A DNA stretch of 64,000 nucleotides from Podospora pseudocomata (GCF_035222375.1 NW_026946364.1:620001-684000), one strand, 5' to 3'; shown: positions 37,601-49,050, numbered from the stretch's first letter. Numbers and translations: made by a program. Notes: generated by a model from the sequence alone, not told the origin.

Positions 37601-38713
37601 GTCACAGAGAAGCGCGATGCTATCGGGGGCACTGTCAGTGAGCTCAGGATGATTAACGGTGAAATTCAAGAGTATCTCGAGCGTGGTGGCCCCTCGAATC
37701 TAGCTTCCAACCAGCGCGCCATTACCACGCTGGAGGCAACTATTGCCAGCATTGAGGCTGAGATGAAGGATTTGACCGTGCAGATCAACAAGCTGAATAA
37801 GGAGATTGACAACAGCGACGCCAAGAAGAGAAACATCTCCGACAATCTCACCTACCGCAAGAACCTCCGCGAGCGTGTCGCTCTTCAACAGGAGATTGAG
37901 GAGCTCAAATCCCGCAAAGCCGAGGAAGACTACCAGCGTCTCAGCCTCGAGGCGCGCATCCTCGAAGATCAACGAGGCCTGTTGACGGCGGAGCGGGAAC
38001 GGTTGATGGGCAACGTGGCGTCGAAGGACGACCAGCTGAGCCGGCTGCAAGAAGAATACGATCTCGACCTCAAGGGCGCCAAGGCCAAGTACAAGGAATC
38101 ACACATCAAGGTTGAGACGACCAAGGCGGCTATTGACGACCTTGGCCGGGGCACCGTGGCTCTCGACCATGCCATTATGCAATTCCACTCTCTCAAAATG
38201 GAGGAGATCAACCGCATCATCGGCGAGCTCTGGAGGGAGACGTACCAAGGCACAGACATTGACACGATCCAGATCCGGTCCGACGTAGAGTCGGGTGCCG
38301 GTTCGGGAGGCGGCGGCAAGCGCAACTACAACTATCGGGTGTCGATGGTCAAGGGCGACACGGAGATGGACATGCGCGGGCGGTGCTCGGCAGGCCAAAA
38401 GGTGCTGGCGAGCATCATCATCCGGCTGGCGCTGGCCGAGTCGTTTGGCGTCAACTGCGGCCTGATCGCGCTGGACGAGCCGACGACCAACCTCGACAGC
38501 GACAACATCCGCAGCCTGGCGAGCAGCCTGCACAGGATCATCAAGGCGAGGCAGTCGCAGGGGAACCTGCAGCTGATTGTGATCACCCACGACGAGGAGT
38601 TTTTGAAGCACATGCGGTGCCAGGACTTTTGCGACACGTTTTACCGGGTGGAGCGCAACGCGAGGCAGAACAGTGTTATTCGGGTGGAAAACATCACGAG
38701 GATCTCCGAGTAA
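34685..38713 (+). CDS. rad50: DNA double-strand-break repair ATPase RAD50
   Basis: Two exons, 34685-34807 and 34874-38713, give 1320 aa, the usual RAD50 length. The 66-nt phase-0 intron (GTGGGT..TTTTAG) falls directly after the Walker A motif GYNGSGKT (residues 34-41). The Q-loop region reads [14 protein letters not shown]. Two long coiled-coil arms flank the zinc hook, whose CNLC pair is Cys696/Cys699. The ABC signature CSAGQKV begins near residue 1212, and the Walker B acidic pair in [10 protein letters not shown] is at 1242-1243. All ATPase elements are intact. Known role: with MRE11 and NBS1/XRS2 it tethers and signals DNA ends and telomeres in the nucleus. It shares an upstream region with wc-2 and converges on the Y14 gene. 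Confidence 0.98.
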
Positions 38714-39346
38714 GAGAGGGTAGACAGCATGTATATGTTGATGAGGTATTAATTAGCAAATGGAGGGTATGGGAGTTGATCACGGTAATGTGTGTCTTTA
38801 GCTGAACAGGGACAGGTGATTGCGGAAAAAGGAGGGGATAATATGGGAGATCAACGCTCGCCCGAGGTACATTGTGAGGTAGCCCGCATTATATGACTGG
38901 ATGGGGTGATGCTCGAAATTGTTAGAGGGTACGAAGCACGACTTGTATTGGGGGGTTAGAATGCCGAATTTACGGCAGGCAAGAGGATGCGGTGACGCCT
39001 TGGGGTTTTTGAAGGACTCAACAGCAATCCAGTTAATGTTGCCCTGCAGGTCACTCGGGTAAACGCAGGCAAGCAGTAAAGTGTATATCTGAGCCTCTAC
39101 TGCTAATATTACTCTTGCAATCTGGTTTCTATAGTCTTGATCAGCATTGGCTCTTGAACATGCATCAGACAGACCTACCATGGCGTAACCGCCTCAGGAT
39201 GCCGACTGTGTTGTTGCCCTCCGTCTCTTGGTCTATATCTCTCGACCTAAGACAGGCAGTAAACACATCGGCTTTCTATAGAGCAGAGCTTACAGCTTGT
39301 CTCCATCTTCCCTTCTTGTCCTGTAAAACTGCTTGGGAAGTCCCTT
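38714..39346. other. Convergent spacer between rad50 and Y14
   Basis: This 633-base gap lies between two stop codons facing each other. I see no gene. It is presumably made of both 3' UTRs. A short minus-strand frame at 38798-39181 has no recognisable features. Confidence 0.5.
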
Positions 39347-39996
39347 CTACAAGTCCTCCTCATCATCATCCCTCCTCCTGTTGTTATTATCCCTCACCCC
39401 CGGACTCCTCGACCTCGACCTCCCACTCCTCTGCCCCCTATTATCCCTCCCCCTACCACCACCTCCTCCAGCAGATCTCCCACCTCCTCTAATCTCCCCA
39501 TTATGACCCTGCTGGTTGTTCCCCTTCCCAGGAGGCGGCCTCACAAACGCAAAGTCAACTTGCACGTTCTGGTCCAAGAGGGGCGTGTTGTGCGCCCCGT
39601 CGATGGCGGCTCTTGCTTCCTCAATGGTGGAGTACTCGATCAAGGCGTAGCCCTGTTTCTGTCAGCCAACCTTTTGAGCAAAGGGGGGAGGGGGGGGGAA
39701 GATACCTTGACATAACCCGTCCGTCTGTCCAGGTTGAGATGTAGGTTCCTTATCTCGCCGTACTCCCCAAACATGTCGTGGATGGCCTCCTCGTCGGCCT
39801 CCTCGTGTACGTTGGTCACCATGATGATCCAGCCTTCGATCGAGCGGACGGCCGTGGCGCGGGTGTGCGTTTGCATGGCTGAGGTGTTGGCGTAGGTTGA
39901 GGAGATGGTGGTTGTTGTTGTTGTTGTTGTTGTGGCGGGTTGTTCTTGCTGGGGCTCGTCCAGCTCCATTGTGTCGTTGTTGTCGGCAGTGGACAT
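39347..39996 (-). CDS. RNA-binding protein Y14/RBM8A, exon junction complex core
   Basis: Two exons, 39996-39706 and 39652-39347, give 198 aa. The 53-nt phase-0 intron (GTATCT..AACAG) is one of the shortest in the window. The single RRM spans about residues 55-133: RNP2-like WIIMVTNV at 56-63 and RNP1 TGYVKGYALIEY at 93-104, which the intron divides between Lys97 and Gly98. The acidic [27 protein letters not shown] region is characteristic of Y14. The N-terminus carries a Thr run encoded by a GTT repeat (about 39908-39935 on the plus strand), and the C-terminus is Gly/Arg/Ser-rich. Family knowledge: Y14 binds Mago to form the exon junction complex core. Confidence 0.92.
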
Positions 39997-40477
39997 TTTA
40001 ATTGCTTTATTTCGTGTCTTGGGAAATAATAAGATTGTTTGGTTGCTGCGTACGAAGCCGAGATTGTTTGTTTGTTCTTCTCGGGTGGTGGTGGGATATC
40101 GTCGGGTCGTAAAAACAAAACAAAGTCGCCGGTTGGGATAATTGGGAATAGTCGCGGGGAGTTGGCAGTCGGTCGCGAGAAATGGGTGTGGGGCTGGTTG
40201 GTAACCCCAACCCCAACCCTGCTTCTGTTGACACACCTTAACAGCCCCGTACGCACTTCGTAAACAGCAGGCACTCATGGAAATGGTTCAGTTTATGTTA
40301 ATATAGTTCAATGACTACTCCGTTCCACAGCCCTCTACACAATTACATTACACCCCTTCCCAACTCATCAATACCACAACGTCGCAACTCCCCCCCCTCC
40401 CCCCTCCCCCAAAAAAAAGAAAAACCAACTTGAATACTCTTTCCCAACTGACAACATCACAACCCCCCAGCCCCAAA
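39997..40477. other. Intergenic: Y14 promoter and 3' region of Clr5 gene
   Basis: A 481-base gap lies between two minus-strand genes. It includes a C-rich stretch at about 40390-40410 and an A run near 40411-40420. No gene is visible. Confidence 0.5.
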
Positions 40478-43400
40478 TCAAATCCCCCCGGGAAACAAAT
40501 GAACATTAAACATCGGTGCCCCCCCTCCATTGCCCTCGACATGCTCCAGATACGTCTCCAACTCCGTGTCATCCGTCACCGGCAACGGCAGCTCCCCCCC
40601 ACTCCCGTCCTTGACAATCCCCTCAATCTTGTAACACATCGCTCCCGGAGTCTTGGCCACGGCCGCCGCCTTCAGGTCGCTGTACTTGCGTGATGACAGT
40701 AGATGAATCCACTGCGGCCTCATCCCCGGGAACAATCCCCTGATTGCGCTGTGCAGTCGGAAGTAAACCGGGAAGGTGCCCTTGGTCAGGGGTGGCGCTG
40801 GTGGTGGTGCTGTCATTTGTGGCTGGGGTTGCTGGATGGGTGTTGCTATCCGGGGCTGTTGTTGAACTGGTGTGGCCGTTTGAGCTCGTGGCTGTTGAGC
40901 AGCCATCTGAGCTTGTTGCTGCTGATGAGGTTGGTGATACATCTGCCGGAGACTCGCCATAAGCTGAGGTTGTCCGGGCGTGGCTGGTTGGAACGGGGGT
41001 TGCTGGTACTGCTGGATTTGGGGCTGCCCGGATTGCTGCTGAAGCTGTGACTGTGGGTTCTGTCTTGCCTGGTTCTGTGCCTGTTGTTGACTAGGGGCCG
41101 CCGCCACCGCATGGGCAGCAGCTTGTTCCTGCTGTCGACGCGACGCTTGTTCTCTCAACCACTGGCCTTGCGCTTGCTTGAGCGTCAAGGGACCAACAAA
41201 GCCGGGCTCGACCTGTTCGGGTTGCTGCTGCGGAGGCGGCGCAGGCGCCCGCACCTCTTGCACTTCATCATCTGTATATGGTTTCGGTGTGTCGTCGGGA
41301 ACATAGTCATCACCATAACCCAGCCGAGAATCCATCAATGCCTGGTCGTTATCCTTTGGTGAAGGCTCCGCATCGGCGCGCGGAGCAAAATGTACTTGTG
41401 TATGCGTCTGTACCTCAGATTGCTTCGAAGGGCGGCCTCGGGGATTCTTCGCAGGAAGCCTGAGACCGGGTACCATATTCGGGTCTTCTGGTGCTTGTGC
41501 CGACGCGGGTGCTGGCGCGGGCACAGCATTCTTTCGTGACCCCCGTGGCCGGGGAGCAGGAGCTGCAGCCGGAGCTCCTGGTACAGAAGGAGCAACAGCA
41601 GATGCAGCAGCCGGTGTTGATGCAGGAGTCTCAGAAACAACAGCTCCCCCAATAGGCCAATCCTGACCCTGATTCATACCTGGCTGCAAAGGCGCGTCCG
41701 CATTCGAAGAAGCTGCCTCATTCTCAGGATCCTCAACGCTAGGAACAACCTTCTTAGGTCTACCCCTTTTCTTCGGGACCTTGGGCTCCTTGGGAGGCTT
41801 GGGAAGCTTCGGTGGCTTCGGCTTCTTTGTCGGTTCAGGGGTGGGACTCCTCGGCCGCAGAGGATCGATACCCCGTTTGTGAACATCAGCGTGATATCTC
41901 CGTTCCGCATCGCGACCAAGCGCAATGACCGCCTTGACCTTGCGGGCATGTTCAGGGTCCTCTTGATTAGTCCATGCCTCCTTCAACACCTCATTCGCGT
42001 CGATCCACCTCTGCCTGAGCTCCCGAAACCTTTCGATGCCTTCCTCAAGAACAGGACCGAACCGCTCCACCGCCAAAATGTTGTACAGCTGGGCACGAAT
42101 CTCTCTCCCCGCATCGGGGTCTAGCCCGAGAAGCCTCTTGGCCTCGGCAACAGAAACCTTGGTCTGTGTAATCCGGACGCGCTTGGTGATGTCGTTGCAG
42201 ATAATTTCAACAGCCAACTTCTTCTGCTCAATGTTCTCCTGGTCCCACATGGCCGCGCGCAGATGCAAGCTCTCCCTAATCAGCCGGTCTTTGAACTGCT
42301 TCCAGCGCTCGGGACCCATGAGCGTTTTCTTGATAACTCCATGGCTCATGCAAATATTGTAAAACTTCTCTCTTATACCCAGGTATGCCGCCTTGTCGAG
42401 CTGGAGGATCTCTTTGGCTTCTGTAAGCGTTGTCTCGGACGGATAGCGAGGGGGACCTGCAGGATCAGGGGGGAGAAAGCCATATTGTTTTGTGTGGCGC
42501 CTGCGTTTCTTCGTCCGCCACAGCTCTTCCGCTTCCGCTTCGATTTGTCGTTTTCTTTGCTCCCTCCTGGCAGCAAGCTCTGCTTCGTCAGGCGGTTGAG
42601 AACCAGTTTTCCGAGGCTCTTGTTGTTGACTCTGGTCTTGCTGTTGTTGTGATTGCTCAGGCTGGGACGGAAACGAGGACCCTTGCTGCTGGTTCTCCCA
42701 ACCAGCAGCAGTCGATAATGTAGGAGTAGTTGGTACAGGAGGAGCATATCCCAACGGGTAGTTGTCATCCCACTGACGCATTCCACCGCGGTAGGGCTGG
42801 TTCGAGACTGTATTCCAGTGGTCATGATAGACCCCAGCCGTAGTGTTGGTCTGAGAAGATTCGTCATAGCCACTCGCCGGAGCGCTATTCAGGCTGTTGG
42901 TGTGCTCTTGAACTCGCTGCAGTTGCTGTTCAACCTCACCAGACCCATCCTCCTCACCCTCCCCATCCTCATCTTCATCACTGTCACCAGACTCGCCATC
43001 ACCACTGCTGTTGCTCTCGTCACCATCATCATCCTCTTCCCTCTCCACACTAGCACTCTGACTCTGACCCTCCTTCTGACCTGCCTTCTGCTTCATCATC
43101 TCCCTCTGCTTCCTCGCCAATGTCCGCTTCGGGTTTCCATACCCACCAGCCATCTTCAAAACCATGCCAAACCTTCTCCTAATCCTCGTGATGACAGCCT
43201 TGTCAGTCTCAAACCCCTCCTCCCTGGTGATGCGAAGAATGTCGTCACCGCCATAGTTCTGTGCCCACAGCTCTCTGACCCGGGCTTGCAGCTTCTCGTC
43301 TTTTAGAATCGGATTGAACTTTTTTTCAAAACCCCACTCGTGGAATTTCTTAAAGTAAGCAGCGGGACTGGTAGAGGGTTAGAAAACATGATGGCCAGCT

Positions 43401-43811
43401 TCGCGAGTAGGGAGTGAGTGAGTGAGTGAGTGAGATGAAGATGTGGTGTCAAGTTATTATTTGTGATTAACGAGAGGGTTGACACTCCGTAGAACGGCCA
43501 AGCTGTAGTACGGAGAAGCAAACCGGGACAAAAAGGAGAAAAGAAACAGGACAAGATGGTGGACAGATGCGCATCCAGTCTCGAGTTGTCGCCCAATCAA
43601 TCCACAATGATGTGGATTCACCATACAGCAAAAGGCCGCGGGGTTACAAGGGCTATAAGAGGGAAAAGGTCTAGTAAACATACACAGGTGCAAACTGATG
43701 ATGCAGTTTCATATAGTCCCTCACCTGGGGCAACTTCATCTTCTGATCCACCCACAGCCGCTTCAGCGTGTCCTTGTGTTGTTCGAAGTCCCATTTTGAC
43801 GGCCTCCCCAT
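40478..43811 (-). CDS. Clr5-domain protein with duplicated helical module, AT-hook-like motifs and conserved-looking C-terminus
   Basis: Two exons are inferred, 43811-43684 and 43367-40478, giving about 1005 aa. The intron of 316 nt is long for this genome but has good ends (GTATGT..ACCAG), and joining rebuilds a Clr5 domain at about residues 5-65: WDFEQHKDTLKRLWVDQ, then HHQFAPV, then AAYFKKFHEWGF. An acidic stretch lies near 150-190. Two tandem copies of an 85-90-residue helical module follow (about 356-440 and 446-534). AT-hook-like KKRGRPKK (about 575-582) and PRGRPSK come next, then a Q/P/A-rich linker (about 750-905). The last 100 residues form a compact segment beginning FPVYFRLHSAIRG. 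Clr5 was named after a fission yeast silencing factor; a DNA or chromatin role here is inference. Confidence 0.85.
41894..42160 (-). repeat. Second copy of duplicated protein module in the Clr5 gene
   Basis: It encodes residues of about 446-534 starting VSVAEAKRLLGLD. It aligns with the first copy through EAK..L.LD, IR...YNI, a conserved G, W.. and E..K..A positions. The similarity is at protein level only; the DNA has diverged. Confidence 0.6.
42176..42430 (-). repeat. First copy of duplicated protein module in the Clr5 gene
   Basis: It encodes residues of about 356-440 starting TLTEAKEILQLD and including IREKFYNIC and ERWKQFKDRLI. Only a few residues separate it from the second copy, so the pair looks like an ancient tandem duplication within the gene. 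Confidence 0.6.
43412..43434. repeat. GAGT tetranucleotide repeat in the Clr5 gene intron
   Basis: Five to six GAGT units lie inside the predicted 316-nt intron. Expansion of this repeat may be part of why the intron is long. Confidence 0.85.
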
Positions 43812-44403
43812 CTCTCTGATTCATCTCCTGGTTTGTATTTCCAAGACCTTGAGCGTCGAACGAAAGAACGAGCTCTTTTGCCCGTCTGGTTGTCCGAAGC
43901 TGCGAGTTTGTGTAGAAAATGAGCTGTCGCGCTCCGGGGGATGGAGTGGGGCGACACCCCGACGGGTTGGAGAGTTTAAATCCCCCCAACCTCCGTAGTA
44001 CCTGCTTACCGTGCGCACGCCCTTTTTGCACCGTCCGTTGCACACTGTTCCCCCTAATCCCCCTGAGATATGTGCTCAGGAGCACAGAATTGTGGCTGTC
44101 GTTGATTGTCCAACATACCAACTACATTGTTCATCTATGGCCGTCTGCTGATTAAAACACAAGTCCAGAAGAACAACGATCAAATCTGGCATTCATCCGC
44201 ACTATCCTACATAAAAGACAGCAAATACGCCCCGCTGTTTTTGGTCCCAATCCGCCTCCCAAAAGAAACAATATCCATGCTTCTGTCTATTAAAAGACTA
44301 TTCGATTAGACTGTGATGAAAAGATGCCCATATTGGTACTCGCTGATTCATACTTTCGACGACCATCATCAAGACGAGCCCCGCCCCCTGATAGCTTCAA
44401 GTT
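43812..44403. other. Intergenic: Clr5 gene promoter and PP4R2 gene 3' region
   Basis: A 592-base gap between two minus-strand genes. Minus-strand open frames here continue from the Clr5 first exon in other frames and are not credible. No TATA box or RNA gene is evident. Confidence 0.5.
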
Positions 44404-46281
44404 CTAGGCACTGCTGATATCACCTCCACTATCCTGGGTATTCTTCTCCTCGTCCCCTTTTTCCGTCTTGGGGGAACTCGAACTCTCCGCACTATCGCCC
44501 ACTTGCCTCCCAGCCGTATTCTTCTTTTCATCCCCAACATCTTCAGTCTCAGAAGCCGGAGGGGCAGAGTCTGGTAGAACCAAGTCTCCCTCCGCATCCT
44601 TCTTGACTTCCTCTTCGTCTTTCTTGTCCCCCTCCTCCTTGTCCTCCTTGACTTTCTTAACAGCTCCACCGCCTTCCAACTCATCGGTTGCTTCTCTCTT
44701 TGGGCTCTGGGGAACAACAGCTTCCTCCTTGTTACTATCACTAGCCTTCGATCCCGGCAGGCCTGTTTGGTCGGGTGGCCGTCCCACGGCAGCCTCGACG
44801 TTGATGCCTCTGGATTCTCCGATAGCGAGGGCCGCTGTCCCCACAGTAAAATGCCCAGTGCCAGCTGGTAAGGGGCCAGTATCCTCCGCCCCTATCTCCT
44901 CCGGACCCCTGGCGTGGGGAATCTCTTCTTCATCCTCAGGGTCTGAGCTCATGGCTGAATCCTCGTCAGGCGAGCCGTTGGCTTGGGCTTGCGCCTGAGC
45001 CTGTGCTTGAGCCTGAGCCTGTGCTTGAGCCTGTGCTTGAGCCTGCGCTTGCTGTTGTGCTTGCTGCTGTCTTGCTAATTGGCTGATGGGGACCACGCCG
45101 GCGCGCTGCTCCTGCCTCAAGAGCTCGCCCTGTGTGACGCCCCTCTGGGCGAGAACTGCACCCACACCACCGGCGCCTGTAGAGGGAATACCATTGACTG
45201 AAATGGACACCGTCTCGATTCTTCCCATTCCATTGGGCCCTTCGATCGTCTCGGTACTCTCTGTGCGCACCCTGCCGTCGAGTTGGTGTGCTTGTCGCTG
45301 TTGTAACTGGCGCTGTTGAAGCTGCAGGTGTTGAGAGGGATCAGCCCCTGGTCCTCCTGTGATACCACTAGCGGACAGAGGAGACGAGCCACCAGTTTCG
45401 CTCCCGGTGTCGCTGCCAGGCCCACCGTTCACTCTGCTGGTTAACCACGGAATAGGTGTTAACAGTGCGCCTCCCAACGCTTCGTCCGTGCCAACCGTAC
45501 TTGCTACGCCCGAGGTTGCTCCAGCGCTCCCGTTAACGGACATACCCATGCCGCTCATGTCTGGTATCGCCGCAGGTAAGGGGTAAATATTTGCGCCGCT
45601 GGTGACATGAACCACACGATCAAGCGCGTGGAGCCATGCTATTACACTCTTGTAGTGCTGTCGTGGGCGAAGCACAAGCTCAGATAGGCGCTGAATCGTA
45701 TGAGGTGGGTTTTCGGTGAAGTTCTCTTTCAACACCGAAGTGATCTCATCGAGCATATCTTGGACTGGTTTGGGAAGTGTGTCGGGCGTTGCTGGCGGCT
45801 CAGCTCGGGCTTGGGGCGCCGGCGGGGACGCTGTGGACGGAGGCACCGGGGCAGATGGCCTCGCGGCTGTGGGGGAGGAGTTCTCCTTGTTGGTTTCTTG
45901 CGAAGAAGGCACCGAGTCGACAGCTAGTTCAGTCGGCTCGGACGAGGGTATCGGGGGAATCAGACGTGGGGACGGTGGTCGCACAGGCGCTCTGGAAGGA
46001 GGCAGTCTGGGAATAGGAAATTCGGTGATGGCAATCTAAACGGAGGTCAGTCGGCCTACCAACATGGTCTAGAGAACAATCCATGGCCGTATGAGCCCAC
46101 CTTCTCGATGCGCGCAACCAGTTCTGGCAGCAGAGCAGGCCAGGCAGAGCTGCGATTTGCAGGTATTAGCGACCGACGAGATGCAGCGACCGACTTGTAC
46201 GAATACTCACTAGTCCATGGACCCATCCAGCGCGACCTTTGTGAGGAGGTCATCGCCAGTATCAATATCCATTTCAGTCAT
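44404..46281 (-). CDS. Protein phosphatase 4 core regulatory subunit R2 (PP4R2/Psy4-like)
   Basis: Three exons, 46281-46211, 46149-46101 and 46035-44404, give 583 aa. Introns are 61 nt (GTGAGT..CGCAG) and 65 nt (GTGGGC..GTTTAG); all three exons join in frame. The PP4R2 domain occupies about residues 5-170: DLLTKVALDGSMDYSAW, LLPELVARIEK, then after a Pro/Ser-rich insert DMLDEITSVLKENF, ENPPHTIQRLSELVLRP and WLHALDRVVHV. The rest is low complexity, with a Gln-Ala repeat (about 44983-45065) and an acidic Glu/Asp/Lys-rich tail. Family knowledge: R2 is part of PP4 (Psy4 with Pph3 and Psy2 in yeast), which dephosphorylates H2A and Rad53 during DNA-damage recovery. It diverges from the SNX4 gene. 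Confidence 0.9.
44983..45065 (-). repeat. GCCTGA/GCCTGTGCTTGA repeat encoding Gln-Ala in the PP4R2 gene
   Basis: Short direct repeats on the plus strand encode an alternating Ala-Gln tract of about 12 dipeptides on the minus strand. Codon choice alternates, so the repeat has drifted since expansion. Confidence 0.9.
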
Positions 46282-47102
46282 CCTGATAGCCGCGATAATC
46301 AGTTGCGAGACGAAGGCTAAATGCGGCGGTTTGGCGCGTGATCAAGACCTTGGGTTCTCCAAAAGCGCGACTGGGAAAATGGATGGCGCTAAATGCGAAT
46401 CCTACCTCTCCAGTTCTGTCGGGATCTCCACTGCGCCGTCTTATTCTGGTGGGTTGCGCTGAGGAAGCAACAAGGAAGAGCAGGTGGCTGCAGAAGAGCA
46501 CCCCAGGCAATAAAGCTTAATTGCAAGGCAGGAAGTGCTTTCAAGATGAGATTCTTTGTCAATATTTACAATGGCATGCTCGAGGTCTTTCCTGGCCAGC
46601 ACCGCCTATGTCGCTGGCAGTTGCGCTGCCGGAGGGCAACATGGAGTGCCTGGCGCCGGCAGCAACTGAAGCGTCGTCATAGCTTTCTCTTGGCGTTTAC
46701 CGCTCAGGGCAAGGGATCCTCTCTGCCAACATCAGCGATACTCCCAGCAGTCTCCAAACTGCCAACAGCGCCTGCAGAGGTACCCAACACCTTAACAGCA
46801 CCGCATGCTCACGAAGCTCCCATCACAGGCTCGCGAACGCCTACCACAGCCCTGCCGCAAGCAACAGCAACCCCCGCCATCATACGTCAATCCGCCCAGT
46901 GGCTGCGAAACCTAACGTCTTGTAACAACCACCACGAACAAGCTCTCGGCTCAGCAACACTTCCATTCGAGGTTTTTGCACTCTCCATCTGTTTTTTAAG
47001 CCCAGTTCAGTCATCGACCACAGGTTTTACCAGTCCACACACCCGACATCTGCACGAATTAGAGCCGGCGCAACTCTCACTGCGCCCCCTCCATCCACCA
47101 TC
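46282..47102. promoter_or_regulatory. Divergent promoter region, PP4R2 gene / snx4
   Basis: An 821-base region lies between two outward-pointing start codons. A plus-strand frame beginning at an ATG at 46393 runs into the snx4 start in another frame; I treat it as non-coding leader. The 200 bases before the snx4 ATG are CA-rich, as in many fungal 5' leaders. Confidence 0.5.
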
Positions 47103-48611
47103 ATGGCGGTCATTGACCAAGACAACTTTTCCAACATCTCGTGGCACAGTGAACAAAACGACCACGCCGGTCCGAGTTCTTCTACACGGGACAATATGAC
47201 CAGTCCTGAGTTCTCCAAGACCATTCCAGATACCGGGAGGTCAAGCAGTGATGGGAGGGGGGGTCGCGATCACAGTCACCATGGCGATGAAGTCCTAGAG
47301 TGCACCGTCTCTGACCCTCACAAGGAGAACGACGGCACCAAGGATGCTTACGTGTCCTATCTTATCACTACCAATGTATGTTTAGGGACAACCATCAATC
47401 CAGGGCCTCCGACTGACCAAGGTGCTACTCTATAGACCACATTCTCTACCTTCCAACGACCCGTGACCACCGTTCGCCGTCGTTTCACCGATTTTGTGTT
47501 TCTCTACAGAGTTCTATGTCAAGAATACCAGGCATCCGCCATCCCGCCATTGCCCGACAAGCAGCGCATGGAATATGTGCGGGGAGACAGGTTCGGCCCC
47601 GACTTTACTGCTCGACGAGCATACTCGTTCCAGCGCTTCCTTTCCCGATTAGCACTGCATCCCGACCTCCGCCGAGCCCCTATTTTCCACACTTTCCTCG
47701 AAAGCCATGACTGGAACGCAACCATGAATGCCCGTCAAGCACGGGGATCCCTAGCCCCTCCTCTTGAGGCTGGGAGTCCAGGACCCCAGGCGGGAGGCGA
47801 CGGCTTCCTCAATACCTTTACAGATTCGTTCATGAACGCCTTCACCAAGACCCAAAAGCCTGATCGTCGTTTCGTTGATACCAAAGAAAAGGCCGACAAG
47901 CTCGACGAAGATTTGACCCACGTGGAAAAGGTTGTCGCGCGCGTTGTCCGGAGGGAAGCCGACCTCGAGACGGATCACAAGGATTTGGCTGAGCAATTCC
48001 AAAAGCTCATCACTCTCGAGCCAGGGGTTGAATCAGCTGTTCACGCCTTTGCGGCCTCGGTGGAGGATACCGCCACGGGGCTCAAAAAGCTCAAAGACAG
48101 TACCGATCAAGACTATCTCGGCTCCTTGCGTGACATGGTGGCCTATTCGGGCGCCTTGAAGGGTCTGATCAAGGCTCGGGAGCAAAAACAGCTCGACTAC
48201 GAACAGCTAATCGAATACTTGAACAAGGCCACCTCGGAGCGCGATTCCCTGACTTCAGGGCACTCCTATGTCGGTCCTCTCGGCGGCGCGGGCGGCTTCA
48301 TCCGGAGCAAAATCGAGGACGTCAGGGGCGTGGATCACGAACAGGCTCGAAGAGACCGGCTCCGTAAGTTGGAGCTCCGGATCGACGAACTGACCAGGGC
48401 GGTGGAAAACGCCAGGACCGAGTCGGAGAACTTTGGGGAGCAGGTCGGGAGGGAGGTGGAGAGCTTTGAATATATCAAGAAGATTGAGCTCAAGAAGCAG
48501 TTTGGGGGGTTTGTGGACAGTCATATTGACTTTTACCAGAGTACCATCGAGACGTGGGAGAAGTATGTGCAGGAGATGGAGGCTGAGGGTGCGGTGCAAC
48601 CTGCGGTTTAG
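47103..48611 (+). CDS. snx4: Sorting nexin 4 / Atg24 (PX-BAR protein)
   Basis: Two exons, 47103-47375 and 47436-48611, give 482 aa. The 60-nt intron (GTATGT..TATAG) is phase 0 and lies within the PX domain. The PX domain spans about residues 64-184, with the phosphoinositide-binding RRRFTDF (105-111), the PPLPDK loop and RRAYSFQRFLSRL. A BAR-like coiled region of about residues 225-480 follows (TKEKADKLDEDLTHVEKVV.. to the C-terminus). The length and order match Snx4/Atg24. Known role: binding PI3P membranes, retrieving cargo from endosomes and supporting selective autophagy. It converges on the kexin gene with 439 bases between stops. Confidence 0.94.
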
Positions 48612-49050
48612 AAGGCCGACTGAGTTGGTTTGCGGCCTGTGTCTTGGGGGTTTATCCAATACAGCGATATTTATAAGGCAATTGAGATGGTGTTTTTGTA
48701 AACAGGCTGTCTTGGGTGGTGAATAGGTGACGAGAATGCCTATGATTTCTACCAGAACATCATCATCCACTTCGTGACATACCCAAACAATCAACCTCAG
48801 GTCCCAATCAACAAGAAAGCAGCCCTCTATTCTGTACCGGTTTCCTCAAAGAGACACAATTCGCCGCCAACTACAGACAAGAAAAACACTGAGCCTACAA
48901 ACAGCCAGGACATACACAAAAACAAAACCAAGTGATGATTCTGCTCTAACAATGCTAATTCCATGAACAAGTTTTTCAAAAAAGCCAAACAAACTCCCCC
49001 TTCCACCCCATTGCACTTCTTCTTCCCCTTGCTTTCCCCGAAGCTACTGT
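48612..49050. other. Convergent spacer between snx4 and kexin gene
   Basis: A 439-base gap between facing stop codons, with no gene visible. It is A-rich toward the kexin side (about 48870-48990). Presumably both 3' UTRs. Confidence 0.55.

Noticed and set aside
46393-47199. 268-codon plus-strand frame starting with an ATG and overlapping the snx4 start
   Set aside because: The composition is not protein-like and it overlaps the well-supported snx4 ATG in a different frame. It is best explained as the 5' leader; at most an overlapping upstream frame if transcription starts far upstream.
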